From positions 1 to 36,346 of the forward strand of contig JBNGIQ010009121.1 of the NCBI GenBank assembly GCA_049999765.1: a DNA stretch of 36,346 bases, given 5' to 3'. The DNA comes from Phaeoceros laevis. Taxonomy: Eukaryota; Anthocerotophyta; Anthocerotopsida; Notothyladales. Made by a program: the position numbers and the translations under genes. Below the pieces are notes generated by a model. That model was not told the DNA's origin and ran no database searches. It was given only the letters and a program-made list of their open reading frames with translations. Positions 20,424 to 30,621 of this stretch are shown here, piece after piece. The stretch's first letter is position 1. Each line of letters starts with the position of its first letter.

Positions 20424-22706
20424 AGTCTTGCGACGATGATTCGGAAGAATATACACCTGGCCGGAGTCTGGTAATGGACATTTTGAACAGAAGGTCACTT
20501 AGCAGTAAGTCTAAAAGTCGATGTGCAGGCTTTGTGCACATTTTGTATGACAGTAGAGCCTTTGAATGGATCTCGGTGCGTAGCTTGTTTGAGTCTGCAT
20601 TTAGCGAGATGCCAGAAATACTTCAGGATCTGGAACAGATAGTTCTCGGATGGAAATACCATAGTTCAATTGCTGCTACCTTGTACAAGCCTCGTGATGT
20701 CTTTACTAACTTCGATATCAACCATCCCTCGGGTATGAGTGAATGCATTTGTATGTATGCCAGCAGATTTAGCCAATTTCTGGACAAGGATACTCTACCA
20801 GATCCACAACATGATACAGCCCTACCTGGTGCTCATGTCCGTACCATGGACTGTTCCATCGTCAGGCATGCAGGACTACGAAGGGCTCTGATGAAGGGGC
20901 TCAACCATATCCCATTGAGACCATCAAACATCAAGAAGGCCGTAACTTCGCTCCTGAATGCCTTTCAGGATCTGGTAAAAGTTCTTAACCAACTTGGGCA
21001 CTCTTTTTCTGACAAATGGTTGATGTCCACTTCCGCAAATATTGCTGAGCAGGCCTGGATCGAGATGAAAAATGCGTGCAAGAGTCGGAAACATACTCAG
21101 GTCTTTCAACCATACCTCTTTGACTTAGACGAAGTTATGGATGAGGTAACCTGGTTGCAAAAACACCTCTACATTGCTGGCCTTGACAAGGCTGCAAACA
21201 CACCATGTTTCTTATGTATCACAATGATTCGATCCTTAGCTCTGAACAGACTGTCTAGTATGGATTTCGTTGCCATTCCTAAAGAACCAGCTAACGTTCT
21301 TGCGGAAATGCAGCTGGCTATTACAGGGCTTTTACCAGAAATTTCCAACAATGATGAGGCAGAGCTCCCTTACATCATGGCCACATTTAAGCAGCATAAG
21401 AAGAAGTATCGATGGCTGACTAACGCACATGAATGCGTTTTCAGCGTCATCGCAGACCTTCTTACCATTGCTACTAATGCTATCATCCCTTATCTTAAGG
21501 AATGGGCTGCTGAAAAAAGAAGGCTTGTTTGAAAGGTTTATGAATGTCCACACATCTCTTTTCTAGATTACTGATTCGACTCTAGACGTGGCTCTCAATT
21601 TGCCTTCTCAAATTTCTGACATCTATGTTGCCGACATTGCTAGATGTTATGAAGCCATCCCAACTGAAGGGCAAGACTCACTCGCTGCTGCCATGACTAC
21701 ATGCATTAAGCGATCGTACAGGCAGGCCAACAAACATACCAAGACTACTCGGTCAGCTATGACTATGTATGTCAGGTATGATGTTAAAAAGGCATCTTTT
21801 GCCAATTGGGCCAAAACATGCCCTGAAGGGTCTCAAAGCATCTACATTGAACTTACGGAGGACAGACTCGTGCAACTGCACTGCTGGCTGATGAATAACT
21901 GTTTTATTCAGCTCGTAACAGGGTTTGGAGACAACAGCTCGGAATCCCTATGGGCTTCGCTTGCTCACCCTTATGGTACATGTAATCTCTACTTTTTTCA
22001 CTACAAATCGTCCTTCATCCTGAGACTTGCCAAACTTGGCAGACCTGATCTCATGGCCTTGTTCAGAGATGCCAAGCGCTACATAGATGACCTATGTTGG
22101 CTGAACACACGGATCCCTACTAAGTTCCTGGACCCTACATCCCCAAGAGTGGATACAAATCCTTTTTGGATTTATCCCCTAGATGTAGTCACAATTGAGC
22201 CGGAAGTCCAGAGATTTGTAGAAGGACCGGACAACACCCAGATTGGAGTCGAGGCACACTTTTTGTCCTTTCAATTTTCTGTTACTAATCCCATCAACGG
22301 ATCTTTTGTTTTTCAGCAGTTTGACAAGCGTAGGGCATTGCCCTTCCAGATCGCACAATTCATTCACCTTCAGTCAAACAGATCCATCAGTCAAGCATAC
22401 AAGGTCATACTCTCCCAGGTATTTATTGTACCATATGTATGCAGCACTGTCCAGATGGCTGTACAAGAGATCGACCTCTTAATTGAGGCCTTCCACAAAA
22501 ATGGTTCTGACAAAACCCGTCTCATACGTGGAATTTGTAAATTTCTGGATGAAAACCTGTTCCCTGGCAGTCATGCTGACGTGGAACAGATTTCTACTTG
22601 CCTTGCTAGCAGGTTGGGGACTCAACATGCTGCACTTTATCCTTCTAGCAGGAAACTCACGACAGCCGACCGATGTAAGGGCTCTTTCTGTCGTTTACAG
22701 TTCTAA
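20424..22706 (+). CDS. Penelope-like reverse transcriptase, copy 3
   Basis: Two abutting frames together encode a PLE-type RT. Frame 1 (to 21532) has the N-terminal L-M-K-G-L-N-H-I-P-L-R-P block, D-K-A in the place of the usual D-K-G, and the finger block L-P-Y-I-M-A-T-F-K-Q-H-K-K-K. Frame 2 (from 21567) has I-T-D-S, motif A D-I-A-R-C-Y-E-A-I-P near 21633, the G-x-x-x-S-S region, the catalytic R-Y-I-D-D-L near 22077-22094, and a thumb with F-L-S-F-Q-F, Q-F-D-K-R, H-L-Q-S-N-R-S and a final L-I-R-G-I-C. Both catalytic aspartate sites are intact. No GIY-YIG endonuclease follows the thumb, and none is in ORF1, so this is either an endonuclease-deficient PLE or an unusual lineage. The start follows CATGCCAG, a 3' splice-site-like sequence, in the same phase as in copy 2; an ATG is not obvious before 20484. 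Confidence 0.85.
21527..21566 (+). other. Frame break or 40-bp intron-like segment in the RT
   Basis: Between the two RT frames lie about 40 bp that start GT and end TTTTCTAG. Removing them would join the frames in phase between the finger region and the I-T-D-S block. A stronger donor (AAAG|GTTTAT at 21535/21536) would leave the TGA at 21530-21532 in the message. Forty bases is shorter than normal plant introns, so a decayed frame or a sequence error is as likely. Confidence 0.4.
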
Positions 22707-22723
22707 AAAGGAGTGGTGTCCTC

Positions 22724-22827
22724 CCCGTTCAAGGGATGCACACCGCAAACCTCCTGAACGGGATGTAGACACTGAGCACACCGGGAGGATGGTGGGTTAC
22801 ACACACACACACACACACCCCCGGTGT
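22724..22827 (+). other. 3' UTR stem-loops with (CA)n, copy 3
   Basis: Directly after the RT stop lie two inverted repeats: CCCGTTCA (22724-22731) with TGAACGGG (22755-22762), and ACACCGGG (22778-22785) with CCCGGTGT (22820-22827). The second encloses a (CA)n run. A TGTATGTATGTC tract follows at 22855-22866. Structured 3' ends are what an RT could use to recognise its own RNA; this role is inference. Confidence 0.6.
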
Positions 22828-22866
22828 TCCTGGGATGTGTGTGTGTTATCTTTTGTATGTATGTCT

Positions 22867-24026
22867 TGACCATACTACAAAATCTTGTGTTGGTTTCGAA
22901 TCGTACTGAGATACTTATGTTACAAATGGTGTTGTTGTTGTGGTTTTTTGACTTCTTCGTATTATCTCTTTGCATGTTGCTTACTGTTCTCAATAAGCTA
23001 GCACTCACCTTGTGCTGAGTGCAAGCATGTTCAGGTTTTATCACTACTCTCATACAGCACATTTGATATCATTTGGGATATCTCTGAATTATGCTTAATC
23101 GGGACATTCGTAGAATGTCTCCATGCGCTGGTTATAAAGACTCGACAGTCTACTTTACATAACCGCCCGGATTATAGTCAAGCTAACTTGTTCAGTTAAA
23201 ATGGTGCAAAAATCCAAGGGTAGGACAAACCGGCAAACAGTCATGTGAAGACACAGGCAGGTACGAAAGTTTTTAGCAGTAAGCCCGTTCACGGTATTTC
23301 GATACCGTTACACGGCCAGGCTATTTCTTGTACACAAGCCCTGATTTTCATTATGACCGACGGCCTTAGTTCATGCGTATCTTCGTGGTGCGCTGTGCCA
23401 AGCATACTTCTGGCTGACATTCTATGGCTGGCGTGCTCTGGCTATCCTATCACCACAAACCACAGAAAGCAATCATGCGAAGACGGTAAACGGCTGCTAT
23501 TCTGGTATTCCTCTACATTACCCTGGCCCTACAGTCTTTAAGAGACACTACTTTTGTCAGTGACTAGTTGCTGGAAAAGACTTGCAAGGACTGGCTGATA
23601 CCACACATCGTGATGATGATTGCACAGAAACAGGTTCAGGCTCTGAGACAAAATGACGTGGTGCCTTAAGCTACACAGCTTAGCACTCAATCTCTACTGT
23701 CTGAATACCTGGTTACCATTGCACACTCCAGCGAACAGGCCTAGTCTTGGCCAAAGGCATAGTCTGCTGCTACCTGGAACTCGTGGGAATTGTACATCAC
23801 TATTCCTGCTAGATTCGACGATGGTAAACTGCTAACTACCCTGCCGCCATACCAAGAATATCACTTACCTGTCCCTGCTGTCATAGCCGCGGGCATTTAT
23901 GTTGAGGGAGACAATTATCGTGACCATATGTGGTCACCTCTAGTCCTACATTTCCCGCGTCCTCCTACGCCAACCCTATTTAACAAGCAGCAGCTACAGC
24001 ATTTCTCAGTGTCTCCAGTCCTTTTC
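22867..24026 (+). other. 3' flank of copy 3, possible pLTR promoter
   Basis: No coding frame of note. It holds a 7-bp inverted repeat GACATTC-GTA-GAATGTC (23103-23119), TATAAAG at 23135 and, just before the right 94-bp repeat, CTATTTAAC at 23976 followed by a CTCAGTG-type start region. If the 94-bp repeat is a transcribed leader, this stretch would be its promoter, as in a PLE pseudo-LTR. This is inference. Confidence 0.35.
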
Positions 24027-24120
24027 AGCTACCTGATACTCCTGCCCACATTCTAGCTCTCCTCCACCCTTCTTCTTCCTCCTCCTTCTTCTTCCTGCCT
24101 TGCGCAATCCTGTCTCATTC
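24027..24120 (+). repeat. 94-bp direct repeat, right copy
   Basis: Matches 17185-17278 with one base difference (C/T) inside the pyrimidine tract. Similarity stops abruptly at 24120, where an unrelated minus-strand frame begins. Confidence 0.9.
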
Positions 24121-24363
24121 ACCTTGCACCAATTGGAGCCAGGCCATTGCAGCTTGTTGACGATAAGGCTCGGCCGGGGTTAGATCAGCGGGAAGCGGAC
24201 CAAGCAGGTAGAAGATGTGATCCAGAGGGTTTGCCGGAGAGGGAGCTGGCAAGGACGTCATCACTAGTCTTTGCTTAGGCAACGCGAGAAGGGAAGGACG
24301 CTCAGGAGGACAATAGCTGGAGGAACCACTACCTGAAGACGGAACAGGCCTTGACGGTGCCAT
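24121..24363 (-). CDS. Possible first exon of an unknown gene (81 codons)
   Basis: An ATG at 24363 on the minus strand opens a frame with a serine/proline-rich start and then a P-L-D-H-I-F-Y-L-L-G-P-L-P-A-D stretch. It ends at CAAG|GTGAAT, a good 5' splice donor at 24123/24122, within two bases of where the 94-bp repeat begins. It may be exon 1 of a gene whose remainder was displaced by the retroelement, or the start of a copia-type Gag; I cannot decide. Upstream on the same strand is a TAAATAA box at about 24434. Confidence 0.3.
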
Positions 24364-24530
24364 GAGCAAAGAGATGAAATCACGGTGGAGGCAAGGTCGG
24401 GAATGAGGGTTGCACTGGCGGGAGGAGGGTTATTTAGGTCAGATCCCATGACCTACCGCCAAAGCCGGCCGAGTACTCAGAGCTCAGGGACATACTTGGA
24501 CACAGATGGGGTACCAGCATAGAGTGGTTA

Positions 24531-25235
24531 GAAATAGTAAGTTAGTCAAAAAGTAACTAGTCATAAGTTTTCAAACTAGCTATGAGTTTTCAAACTAGTT
24601 ATAAGTTTTCGAACTAGTTATGAGTTTTCAACTAGTTATGTTGTTTCATAGTTACTAGCTACTAGGTGTTAGTTACTAGAAGTTACTAGTAGATATTAGA
24701 AATTGGGTTTGGATAGGTGGCACCTCCCTATTGGAGGAAGGGAATTCTCCCTTCATCCTTCTAGATGGGGGTGTGTGGTGCCTAGGAAGCTACCTAGGGT
24801 GTGGAATAAGGCCATCCTATTGGGCAAGGGGACAGCTCCCCTTAACTTCAAAGGTGGGGAAAGGTAGAAGGTCCTAGAAGGTTCTAGGCTAGATCTAGCT
24901 TGGCCAATAGAGAAATCTAGCTTGGCCAATAGGGTGCTAGATAAGGGGAAGGCCTAGAGCCTTCCCAAGACTATATGTACCCCCTATTCCACTCTTCTAA
25001 ACATCATCTTCATCTTGTTGCTACCCTTGGCTCGTGGGGTGACCTGAGAGAGGCTTGGATGCCTAGCGTGGAGGAGGTCCTCTGTGTGGCGAAGCTCCGT
25101 TCCGCGCACACCGTACCCTCCTATGCATGTAGCCTTGGGCTTCCGCACAATTGAGCTTAGTGGAACAGTGGAGTCGGCCGGATTCTTGGTGACAGCAGCA
25201 AAGAGGCTTGAGCCACCCCTTTTTCTTTGTTAGTT
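24531..25235 (+). mobile_element. LTR-like segment (plus strand)
   Basis: An AT-rich upstream part with a 21-bp tandem repeat, then CTATATGTACCCCCTATT (near 24971), a promoter and start region of the kind seen in plant LTRs, then about 200 bp ending near TTCTTGGTGACAGCAGC, which resembles a degenerate primer-binding site. It does not match the copia LTR at 12663-12940. No second LTR and no coding region is visible, so it could be a solo LTR or part of a non-coding element. Exact ends are uncertain. From 25236 to 25940 I see no convincing gene. Confidence 0.4.
24563..24640 (+). repeat. Short tandem repeat, about 21 bp, four units
   Basis: Units of the type TATGAGTTTTCAAACTAGT in a row with small changes (CAAACTAGC, CAAACTAGT, CGAACTAGT, CAACTAGT). 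Confidence 0.75.
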
Positions 25236-25943
25236 AGGATGCTAGATGCTCAAGGGTGGGCTCTAGTTTTGTTGCTGTTGCTGGTGTTGCTGGTGATCAT
25301 GACTTTGTGGGTTATGGTGGTTATTTCGGCATTGTGGTGTCTTCTTAGGTAGAAGGTTAGCTTGGGCTCGCAGGTGTGATGAGGTTTCACCTTGGGGGCA
25401 GTCCACAAGTGGTCCCCTAAAGCTCTAGGCTCATAGGTGTCAGGAGCAATCACCCCGGAAGAGACTACAAACGTCCCTAAACACTCCCTTGGAAACTTTG
25501 GTGTTTTGGCAGGTGTGTAGGTCGATCCGGAGGCATTGGAGGATCGTGAGAAGTTTACGAACGGACGCAAGGCCTCAAGCAGACCGTGTTTGGAGGAGCA
25601 CGGTGGTCTGGAGGGGACCGCGTCCTCGGGATGAGGCAAGAAACTACCTTGGGGGTAGGAGGAGGAGTGAACGAGCCCTAGGCGTGTCTGAACGAACGGA
25701 AGGGTGGAGAAATCGTACGAAAACGAAGGTCTTATGTGCTGTTTTGTAAGAACAAGTCAGGGTCTGAACTGGATGAATGCCATTTAGACCGTTTTAGTGT
25801 CTCCAAGTTGTCTTTCTGACCTGGTGTTGCTCCCCGAGAGTCTTTTGTAGGAACGAAACCTCATATGCTACAACAACACAAGGGGATAAGTGCTATCTGG
25901 GTTGCTATACTAGTCAACACAATCTTTCCGTCATACCTCACAA

Positions 25944-25971
25944 CTTTAGCACCTGAAAAAAGGTGTTAAAG
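25944..25971. other. Inverted repeat around an A-rich loop
   Basis: CTTTAGCACCT (25944-25954) and AGGTGTTAAAG (25961-25971) pair with one mismatch. Similar TTTAGCACC/GGTGTTAAAG ends occur in plant transposon subterminal regions; no further element structure is visible. Confidence 0.5.
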
Positions 25972-25996
25972 TGGACTCCCTAATTCACCCTGGGAT

Positions 25997-27678
25997 CCGT
26001 GCAATGTGGGTGACCGGCGGCAAAATTCTAAAGAATCCAAAAACTCTTGTACCCGTTCGCATGCGGGTGCCCACACAAGGGCAAGGGGGAGACCCTAAAA
26101 GGGACCGTCAACTTTCTCAAATATATCCACATACACACACACACACCTCGCAAATGACAGATTAATGAAACGTTTACCAGTATCAGCACTGCTTCAAAAG
26201 CTCTACCCACAGCTTAATCTCTGTCACCAAATTCCAGGCACGGACGGACCTGTCAAGCTCAAAGTGTCCCAAACCTAACGCATACCTGCTGCAAGGCTTT
26301 TCAGGCTCAAAGTGTCCCACACCTAACACATACCTGCTGCAAGGCTTTTCAGAGTGCCCACACAGGGTGGTCAAACCCTTGGGACCAACTTCATCAATTG
26401 TTGAAATCCCTGCTGCTCGAATACCTCGCAAAAGACAAATCAATGAAACGTCTACCAATAATAGTGCTGCTTCAGAAGCTCTACCCACAGCTTAATTTTT
26501 GTCACGAAATTCCACACACAAATGGACCAATAGAGGAGTCGTCAATCTCAAAGTGTCTTAAATTAACACATACCTGTTGCAAGGCTCTTCAGGCCACTCG
26601 CATAGGGTAGTCAAACCCTCAGGACCTTAGGATTAAATGCCACACAGCCAAGCTGATACAAAATGGATACGCCTAGGACAGAGTCAACATACATCCACCT
26701 TAAAGACAAATATACGGTTCAGACAACGATCCTAACACACAAGATAGAACCTTACCACATATATCTTGATGTCAGCCCTCCAGCAAGCTGTCATCGCCGA
26801 CATCCGCAAAACACCCACTTAGATGAATGACATCAAGACATATGAGAGAAATTTCTAGCTTGCGGATAGCAGCTCCGAGTCTACATCCCAAAAGTTTGTC
26901 CTCACAAAGCTGGATGCATACATTACAGCTCCACAGACACGAGCCCCTCAGTACCATCAACATATGATCATAGTGGCTGCAACCATATACACGTCTCATA
27001 CAAATAGCCTACGGCACGCACAACTTCTGAAGCCCACAATAGGGAGTGCAACTCCAAAGCGCCAAGGATACCCAACTATAGATTAACCGTTTTGATGAAC
27101 AACATGGATTCGCCATCTGTATTCAGCCTGTTAAAAAGAGGCAATTGGTAGAAGGTTATCAGCCAGATCAGGTTCATTCAAAAGACGATGAACTGTGACC
27201 GCAACCACAAACTCATCTTGTACAAACGACCTGTTGCACGCAGATCTCCTAGCAATCCATTACAGGGCCTACAACTTCAAAACCAAGGATACCTCGTTAA
27301 AGAGTAGCCGCTATGATAATCAAGATGAATGGATATTAGATCCCAACAAACACCTCCAAATACCTAAATAACCAATAAACGAACAAATAATTATTAAATA
27401 TTTTGTGTCTGAATATATGACTAATAATTAATGAAAGGCTTTATATCATTTAAACGTACAGCAAGCCGACCATAGCAAACCTTCCTCTCATCTTAGAACA
27501 GGAAGGTGGCCAACCCTAGTTCAGCTTGGGGGCCGTGCACATTGGGAGACCGGCGGTGTATGCTTAGATGAAATAAACCCTACTGTGCCCTGTCGCTAGG
27601 GGGCGGCCACAGCATGGGCAAAGGGGGGACCCTGATGGGACCGTGTAAAACTCTCTAATATTAAACACACACACACAC
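25997..27678. repeat. Repeat field with two related (CA)n-ended blocks
   Basis: Blocks at 25997-26148 and 27532-27678 share a CCGTGCA...GGGNGACCGGCGG start, a GGGCAANGGGG-GACCCT middle, a GGGACCGT segment and a terminal (CA)n run. Between them, 26147-26240 is repeated at 26424-26512 (CCTCGCAAA...GCTCTACCCACAGCTTAAT; period about 278 bp), with a nested GGCTCAAAGTGTCCCACACC duplication, and a more diverged pair lies at about 26975 and 27192. The common tail looks like the 3' end of a non-LTR element, but no coding part is present. Confidence 0.55.
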
Positions 27679-27804
27679 TTGCATACCAAGTTCAACATGT
27701 GTGCCGTATTGCCTACTGCCACGATTGTCACCGTACGGAAACCGTGTGGATTCGCAAGGGGTCAAAGTTTGAGATGAAGGCCAATTGGAAAAGTATATGC
27801 TAGT

Positions 27805-28503
27805 ATGCAGGCCATGGCTACAAAATTTGACAGTTTGACCTCAATATCAATAGCAAGGAAAAAAGAGATTAAAATTTTACATTTAGCTCAATGGAAGAAG
27901 ATGCAGTCTGAAATGCATTCAACAGGCTTTATTCTTGATCCTGAGTATCAAGTTTGGGAGCAACATACATATAATGAGGTGCAAACTGGTTTTTTGAATA
28001 CATTGGCAAAGTTTTTACCGGATGAAGATCAACAAGTTGTTGCTATCAAGCAACGTCGGCAGTATCAAAACAAGGTTGGTATTTTTGGAAGGCCTACTGT
28101 TTTAAAAAGTACGGCTGCTTTTGCATAGTGGCAAGAATTTGGTGGGTGTGCTCTTGAATTTCAAAGTGTTGCAATTAAGGTTTTGAGTAAGGTTTTCTCA
28201 TCATCTGTATGTGAGCACAATTGAAGTGAGTATGATTTCATATATTGCAAAAAAAGAAATCTACTTTTTTCATCAAGGGCCGATTATCTTGTGTGGGTTC
28301 ATAGTTCTCTTTGTTTGATTAAGAAGTTTCAATGCAAAAAAGACTGCGATGAAGATGAGAACTTCGTAGATTGGTTTGAAGAATCTGTGGACGATGGTGA
28401 AGCAACACCATTACAAGATGTAGAAGGTTGCAATCAAGTATATGACATCTATTTAAAGTCACATTATTGTTTGGGTTTAAAAAGAAACAATTCTAAAGTA
28501 TAA
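27805..28503 (+). pseudogene. hAT transposase C-terminal remnant
   Basis: One frame over 233 codons, interrupted only by TAG (28126-28128) and TGA (28222-28224), encodes the C-terminal part of a plant hAT-family transposase. Recognisable blocks are H-S-T-G-F-I-L-D-P-E-Y, a P-D-E-D-Q-Q segment, G-x-F-G-R-P, W-Q-E-F-G, and the dimerisation block V-L-S-K-V-F-S-S-S-x-C-E-x-N, where the TGA replaces the conserved tryptophan. It continues through K-K-R-N-L-L and L-V-W-V-H-S-S-L. The N-terminal BED finger and catalytic core are missing, and no inverted ends are visible. This is a relic. Confidence 0.85.
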
Positions 28504-28627
28504 GTGACTTGGTTTTTTCTTTATAAGATTTCTCATAGCTATATATACGTACGTTATGTTATATTTTTGTATTTTTTATCTAAAAATTAAAATACTATGA
28601 AATACTCGTTTTATCGTATTATAGTAT

Positions 28628-29092
28628 TTATTTTGTATTTTGTATTGTAAAACATAGGTAATCGGTGTCTACAAGCTGGGATTGGCTGATTTGGCCTTTG
28701 CCACTACCTGCCCAAGTTGCTTTGACTTGGCCTACCATCTCTAAGACATCCTTGTCCACTCTGAGCGCCAAGGTAGGGCAAATAGTGTCCCTGGCATTTG
28801 CCCGTTCAATGTGGTTCATATCAAAATAAGACTCTCTGTACCCTCTTCCTCCCTGGAAATCCATGACGGAATTAGCCTCTCGGACAAGGTTGTCCCACTT
28901 GTTTTTCAGCTGATCGCGTGACTTCCTTGGGTAGCCCTTCTTCATGAAGTCCTCAGCCACCATCTCCCACTTCTTGTTCGCCATCTTTGGCTCCCCACCA
29001 CCTTGCTTGTCGAGCTCTCGAATCGCCTCATGCAACTTGCACTTACCCAAAGCGAGCAACTCAGGGGCTCCCAGGTGCAAGCGGGCGCCCAA
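28628..29092 (-). pseudogene. Myb/SANT-like (trihelix) domain fragment
   Basis: The minus-strand frame carries a Myb/SANT-like DNA-binding domain: an initial helix (A-P-E-L-L-A-L-G-K-C-K), then K-W-E-M-V-A-E-D-F at the second tryptophan, and S-R-D-Q-L-K-N-K-W-D-N-L at the third, spacing typical of the Myb/SANT-like domain in plant transposon-related proteins and trihelix factors. There is no ATG in frame at the start; an ATG-led MATRSSNGSQGKKSW piece lies just upstream in another frame, so a frameshift near 29095 probably broke it. The frame ends at 28628. It could belong to a Harbinger-type element or be a stray factor gene. Confidence 0.6.
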
Positions 29093-29175
29093 GACTTCTT
29101 GCCCTGACTCCCATTTGAGGACCTAGTTGCCATGCTTCCCAAATGCGAAATTGCCCGATGCACAACACACCGGGT

Positions 29176-29237
29176 GTGAGCAGGTGGATGAGAGTGCAGC
29201 GTGAGCAGGTGGGTGAGAGTGCAGCGTGAGCAGATGG
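29176..29237. repeat. 25-bp tandem repeat, 2.5 units
   Basis: GTGAGCAGGTGGATGAGAGT-type units start at 29176, 29201 and 29226. From 29240 to 29640 I see nothing else. Confidence 0.75.
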
Positions 29238-29659
29238 CGCGAGCGGAAGGACAGTTTTGCACAGGAGAAGACCACATAGGAGGGTGAAACATAGAAAAGG
29301 GTTAAAAGATTATTATCGTGGTTAAAAAAAATTCTCCCGATTTGGTCGAATTGTGGTGCATTTTGAAGGTTTTGCTTTGGGGACGGGTTTCAATCTTAGA
29401 GCTTTTGATAACACCATGTAGGCACCATATAGGGTCAAAGCGAATCGAAAGCAAATGCCACGTTAGCGGCAATTCCGAATTCAATTCTAGATTTAGGCAG
29501 ATTCCTCAAAAGCAGGTCCAAAGTAGGACGAACGCAGGTCCAAAGCGGCCTATCTGAAAAGATTCTAGTTCTCTTCAGCCAAAGCCCCTAGTGAATTTTT
29601 CCACCTTGTTTTCCTAATCGTGCTTTAGCCTATGATTGAGAAAATTTATGTTTGTCAAC

Positions 29660-29740
29660 TGACATATCCAAGCGTTTCGGATCCTGGCCTCCTAAAGAGG
29701 AGACCCGGGTTCGATTCCGCTTGCGGCCCTTTGGGGCACC
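29660..29740 (+). other. tRNA-like B-box segment (possible SINE relic)
   Basis: GGTTCGATTCC at 29708-29718 is a good RNA polymerase III B box, preceded by a CCTCCTAAAGAGG anticodon-arm-like hairpin. The T stem does not pair properly and no D arm is visible, so this is not a functional tRNA. A tRNA-derived SINE or old tRNA pseudogene is possible. The GC-rich DNA that follows to about 30120 has no gene I can support. Confidence 0.35.
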
Positions 29741-30621
29741 CTTGCATGCAGGGTCCCGCGCGGGGCGCTCAACACAACCCGCCCGGTGCAGCGGCCATGA
29801 GTTTCCCGCGGCAAGGAAGGGGCCGGGCTCCAAAATATCGCGCGGCGGCCAGGCGCGCGTGCTATTGGTGTCGCGGACCAGGCGCACGTGCGATTGGTGA
29901 CAAGGCGGGCACAGGCAGTTTCGCGGTCTGCACGCAAGCTACTTAGCAGCCACGTGGGCCCGCTCATGGATGGGCAGGTCTGGACGAGCAGGCTGGCCCT
30001 TGCGCGGCCCGGGGTATAGGCGGCAATTCAGAAATGAGTTGGCCGGGGTTGACTTCCGACCCTGCGAATGTAGGAGCTCCCGGCATTGGGGGCCGAGCTC
30101 CATAAGGCCCGGCACCTGTGGGGTTGCTAGTTAGTGAAGAATTAGTGGTAATATACACTTGATATACATAGCAAAAATCTCATGGGGAGTATACCGTACG
30201 CTCGATATTGGTTCGACACTTGCTTGCCGAACCCCATAATTTATTTCTGAAAACGCGATTCGGCCTGCCGATTGCATTAGTTAAATTATGCGTTTTCACC
30301 GATTTTCCAAGGAATTATGAGTTTTTAAGTTCTGCATAAGTTCAGCAACAAAAAATACTAATCAATTAACAGCGAATTGATATCGGGCTTACGGTACTTG
30401 CCTTGTAATGTGGATTTAGTGGTAATACAAACAATCATCGCAAAAAAAAAGATAATTCATATTTTGAACACTCCCAAGGGTTTGGCTTCGTGCCAAAGCA
30501 AAAAAAAAACCTACATAACTATCAAAATAACATTCCATATTTCGGATTTTCTTTTGGAAAACTTTTTTTGAAGTATTGCAAAACAAAAGAAGAAAGTTAG
30601 TGGAAATATCAGTTCCCAATT

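Noticed and set aside
18762-22706. GIY-YIG endonuclease in ORF1 or after the RT
   Set aside because: No GIY/YIG pair with the usual downstream R and E residues was visible in any frame of copy 3.
22824-24120. Hammerhead ribozyme in the possible pLTR of copy 3
   Set aside because: PLE pseudo-LTRs often carry one, but I found no CTGANGA core followed at the right spacing by GAAA; the nearest candidate (near 23593-23635) lacks proper stems.
24531-25235. 5' LTR of the copia element at 12.7-16.8 kb
   Set aside because: It does not share sequence with the 3' LTR at 12663-12940 and its promoter-like order points to the other strand.
29660-29740. Functional tRNA gene
   Set aside because: A B box is present, but T-stem pairing fails and no D arm is found.
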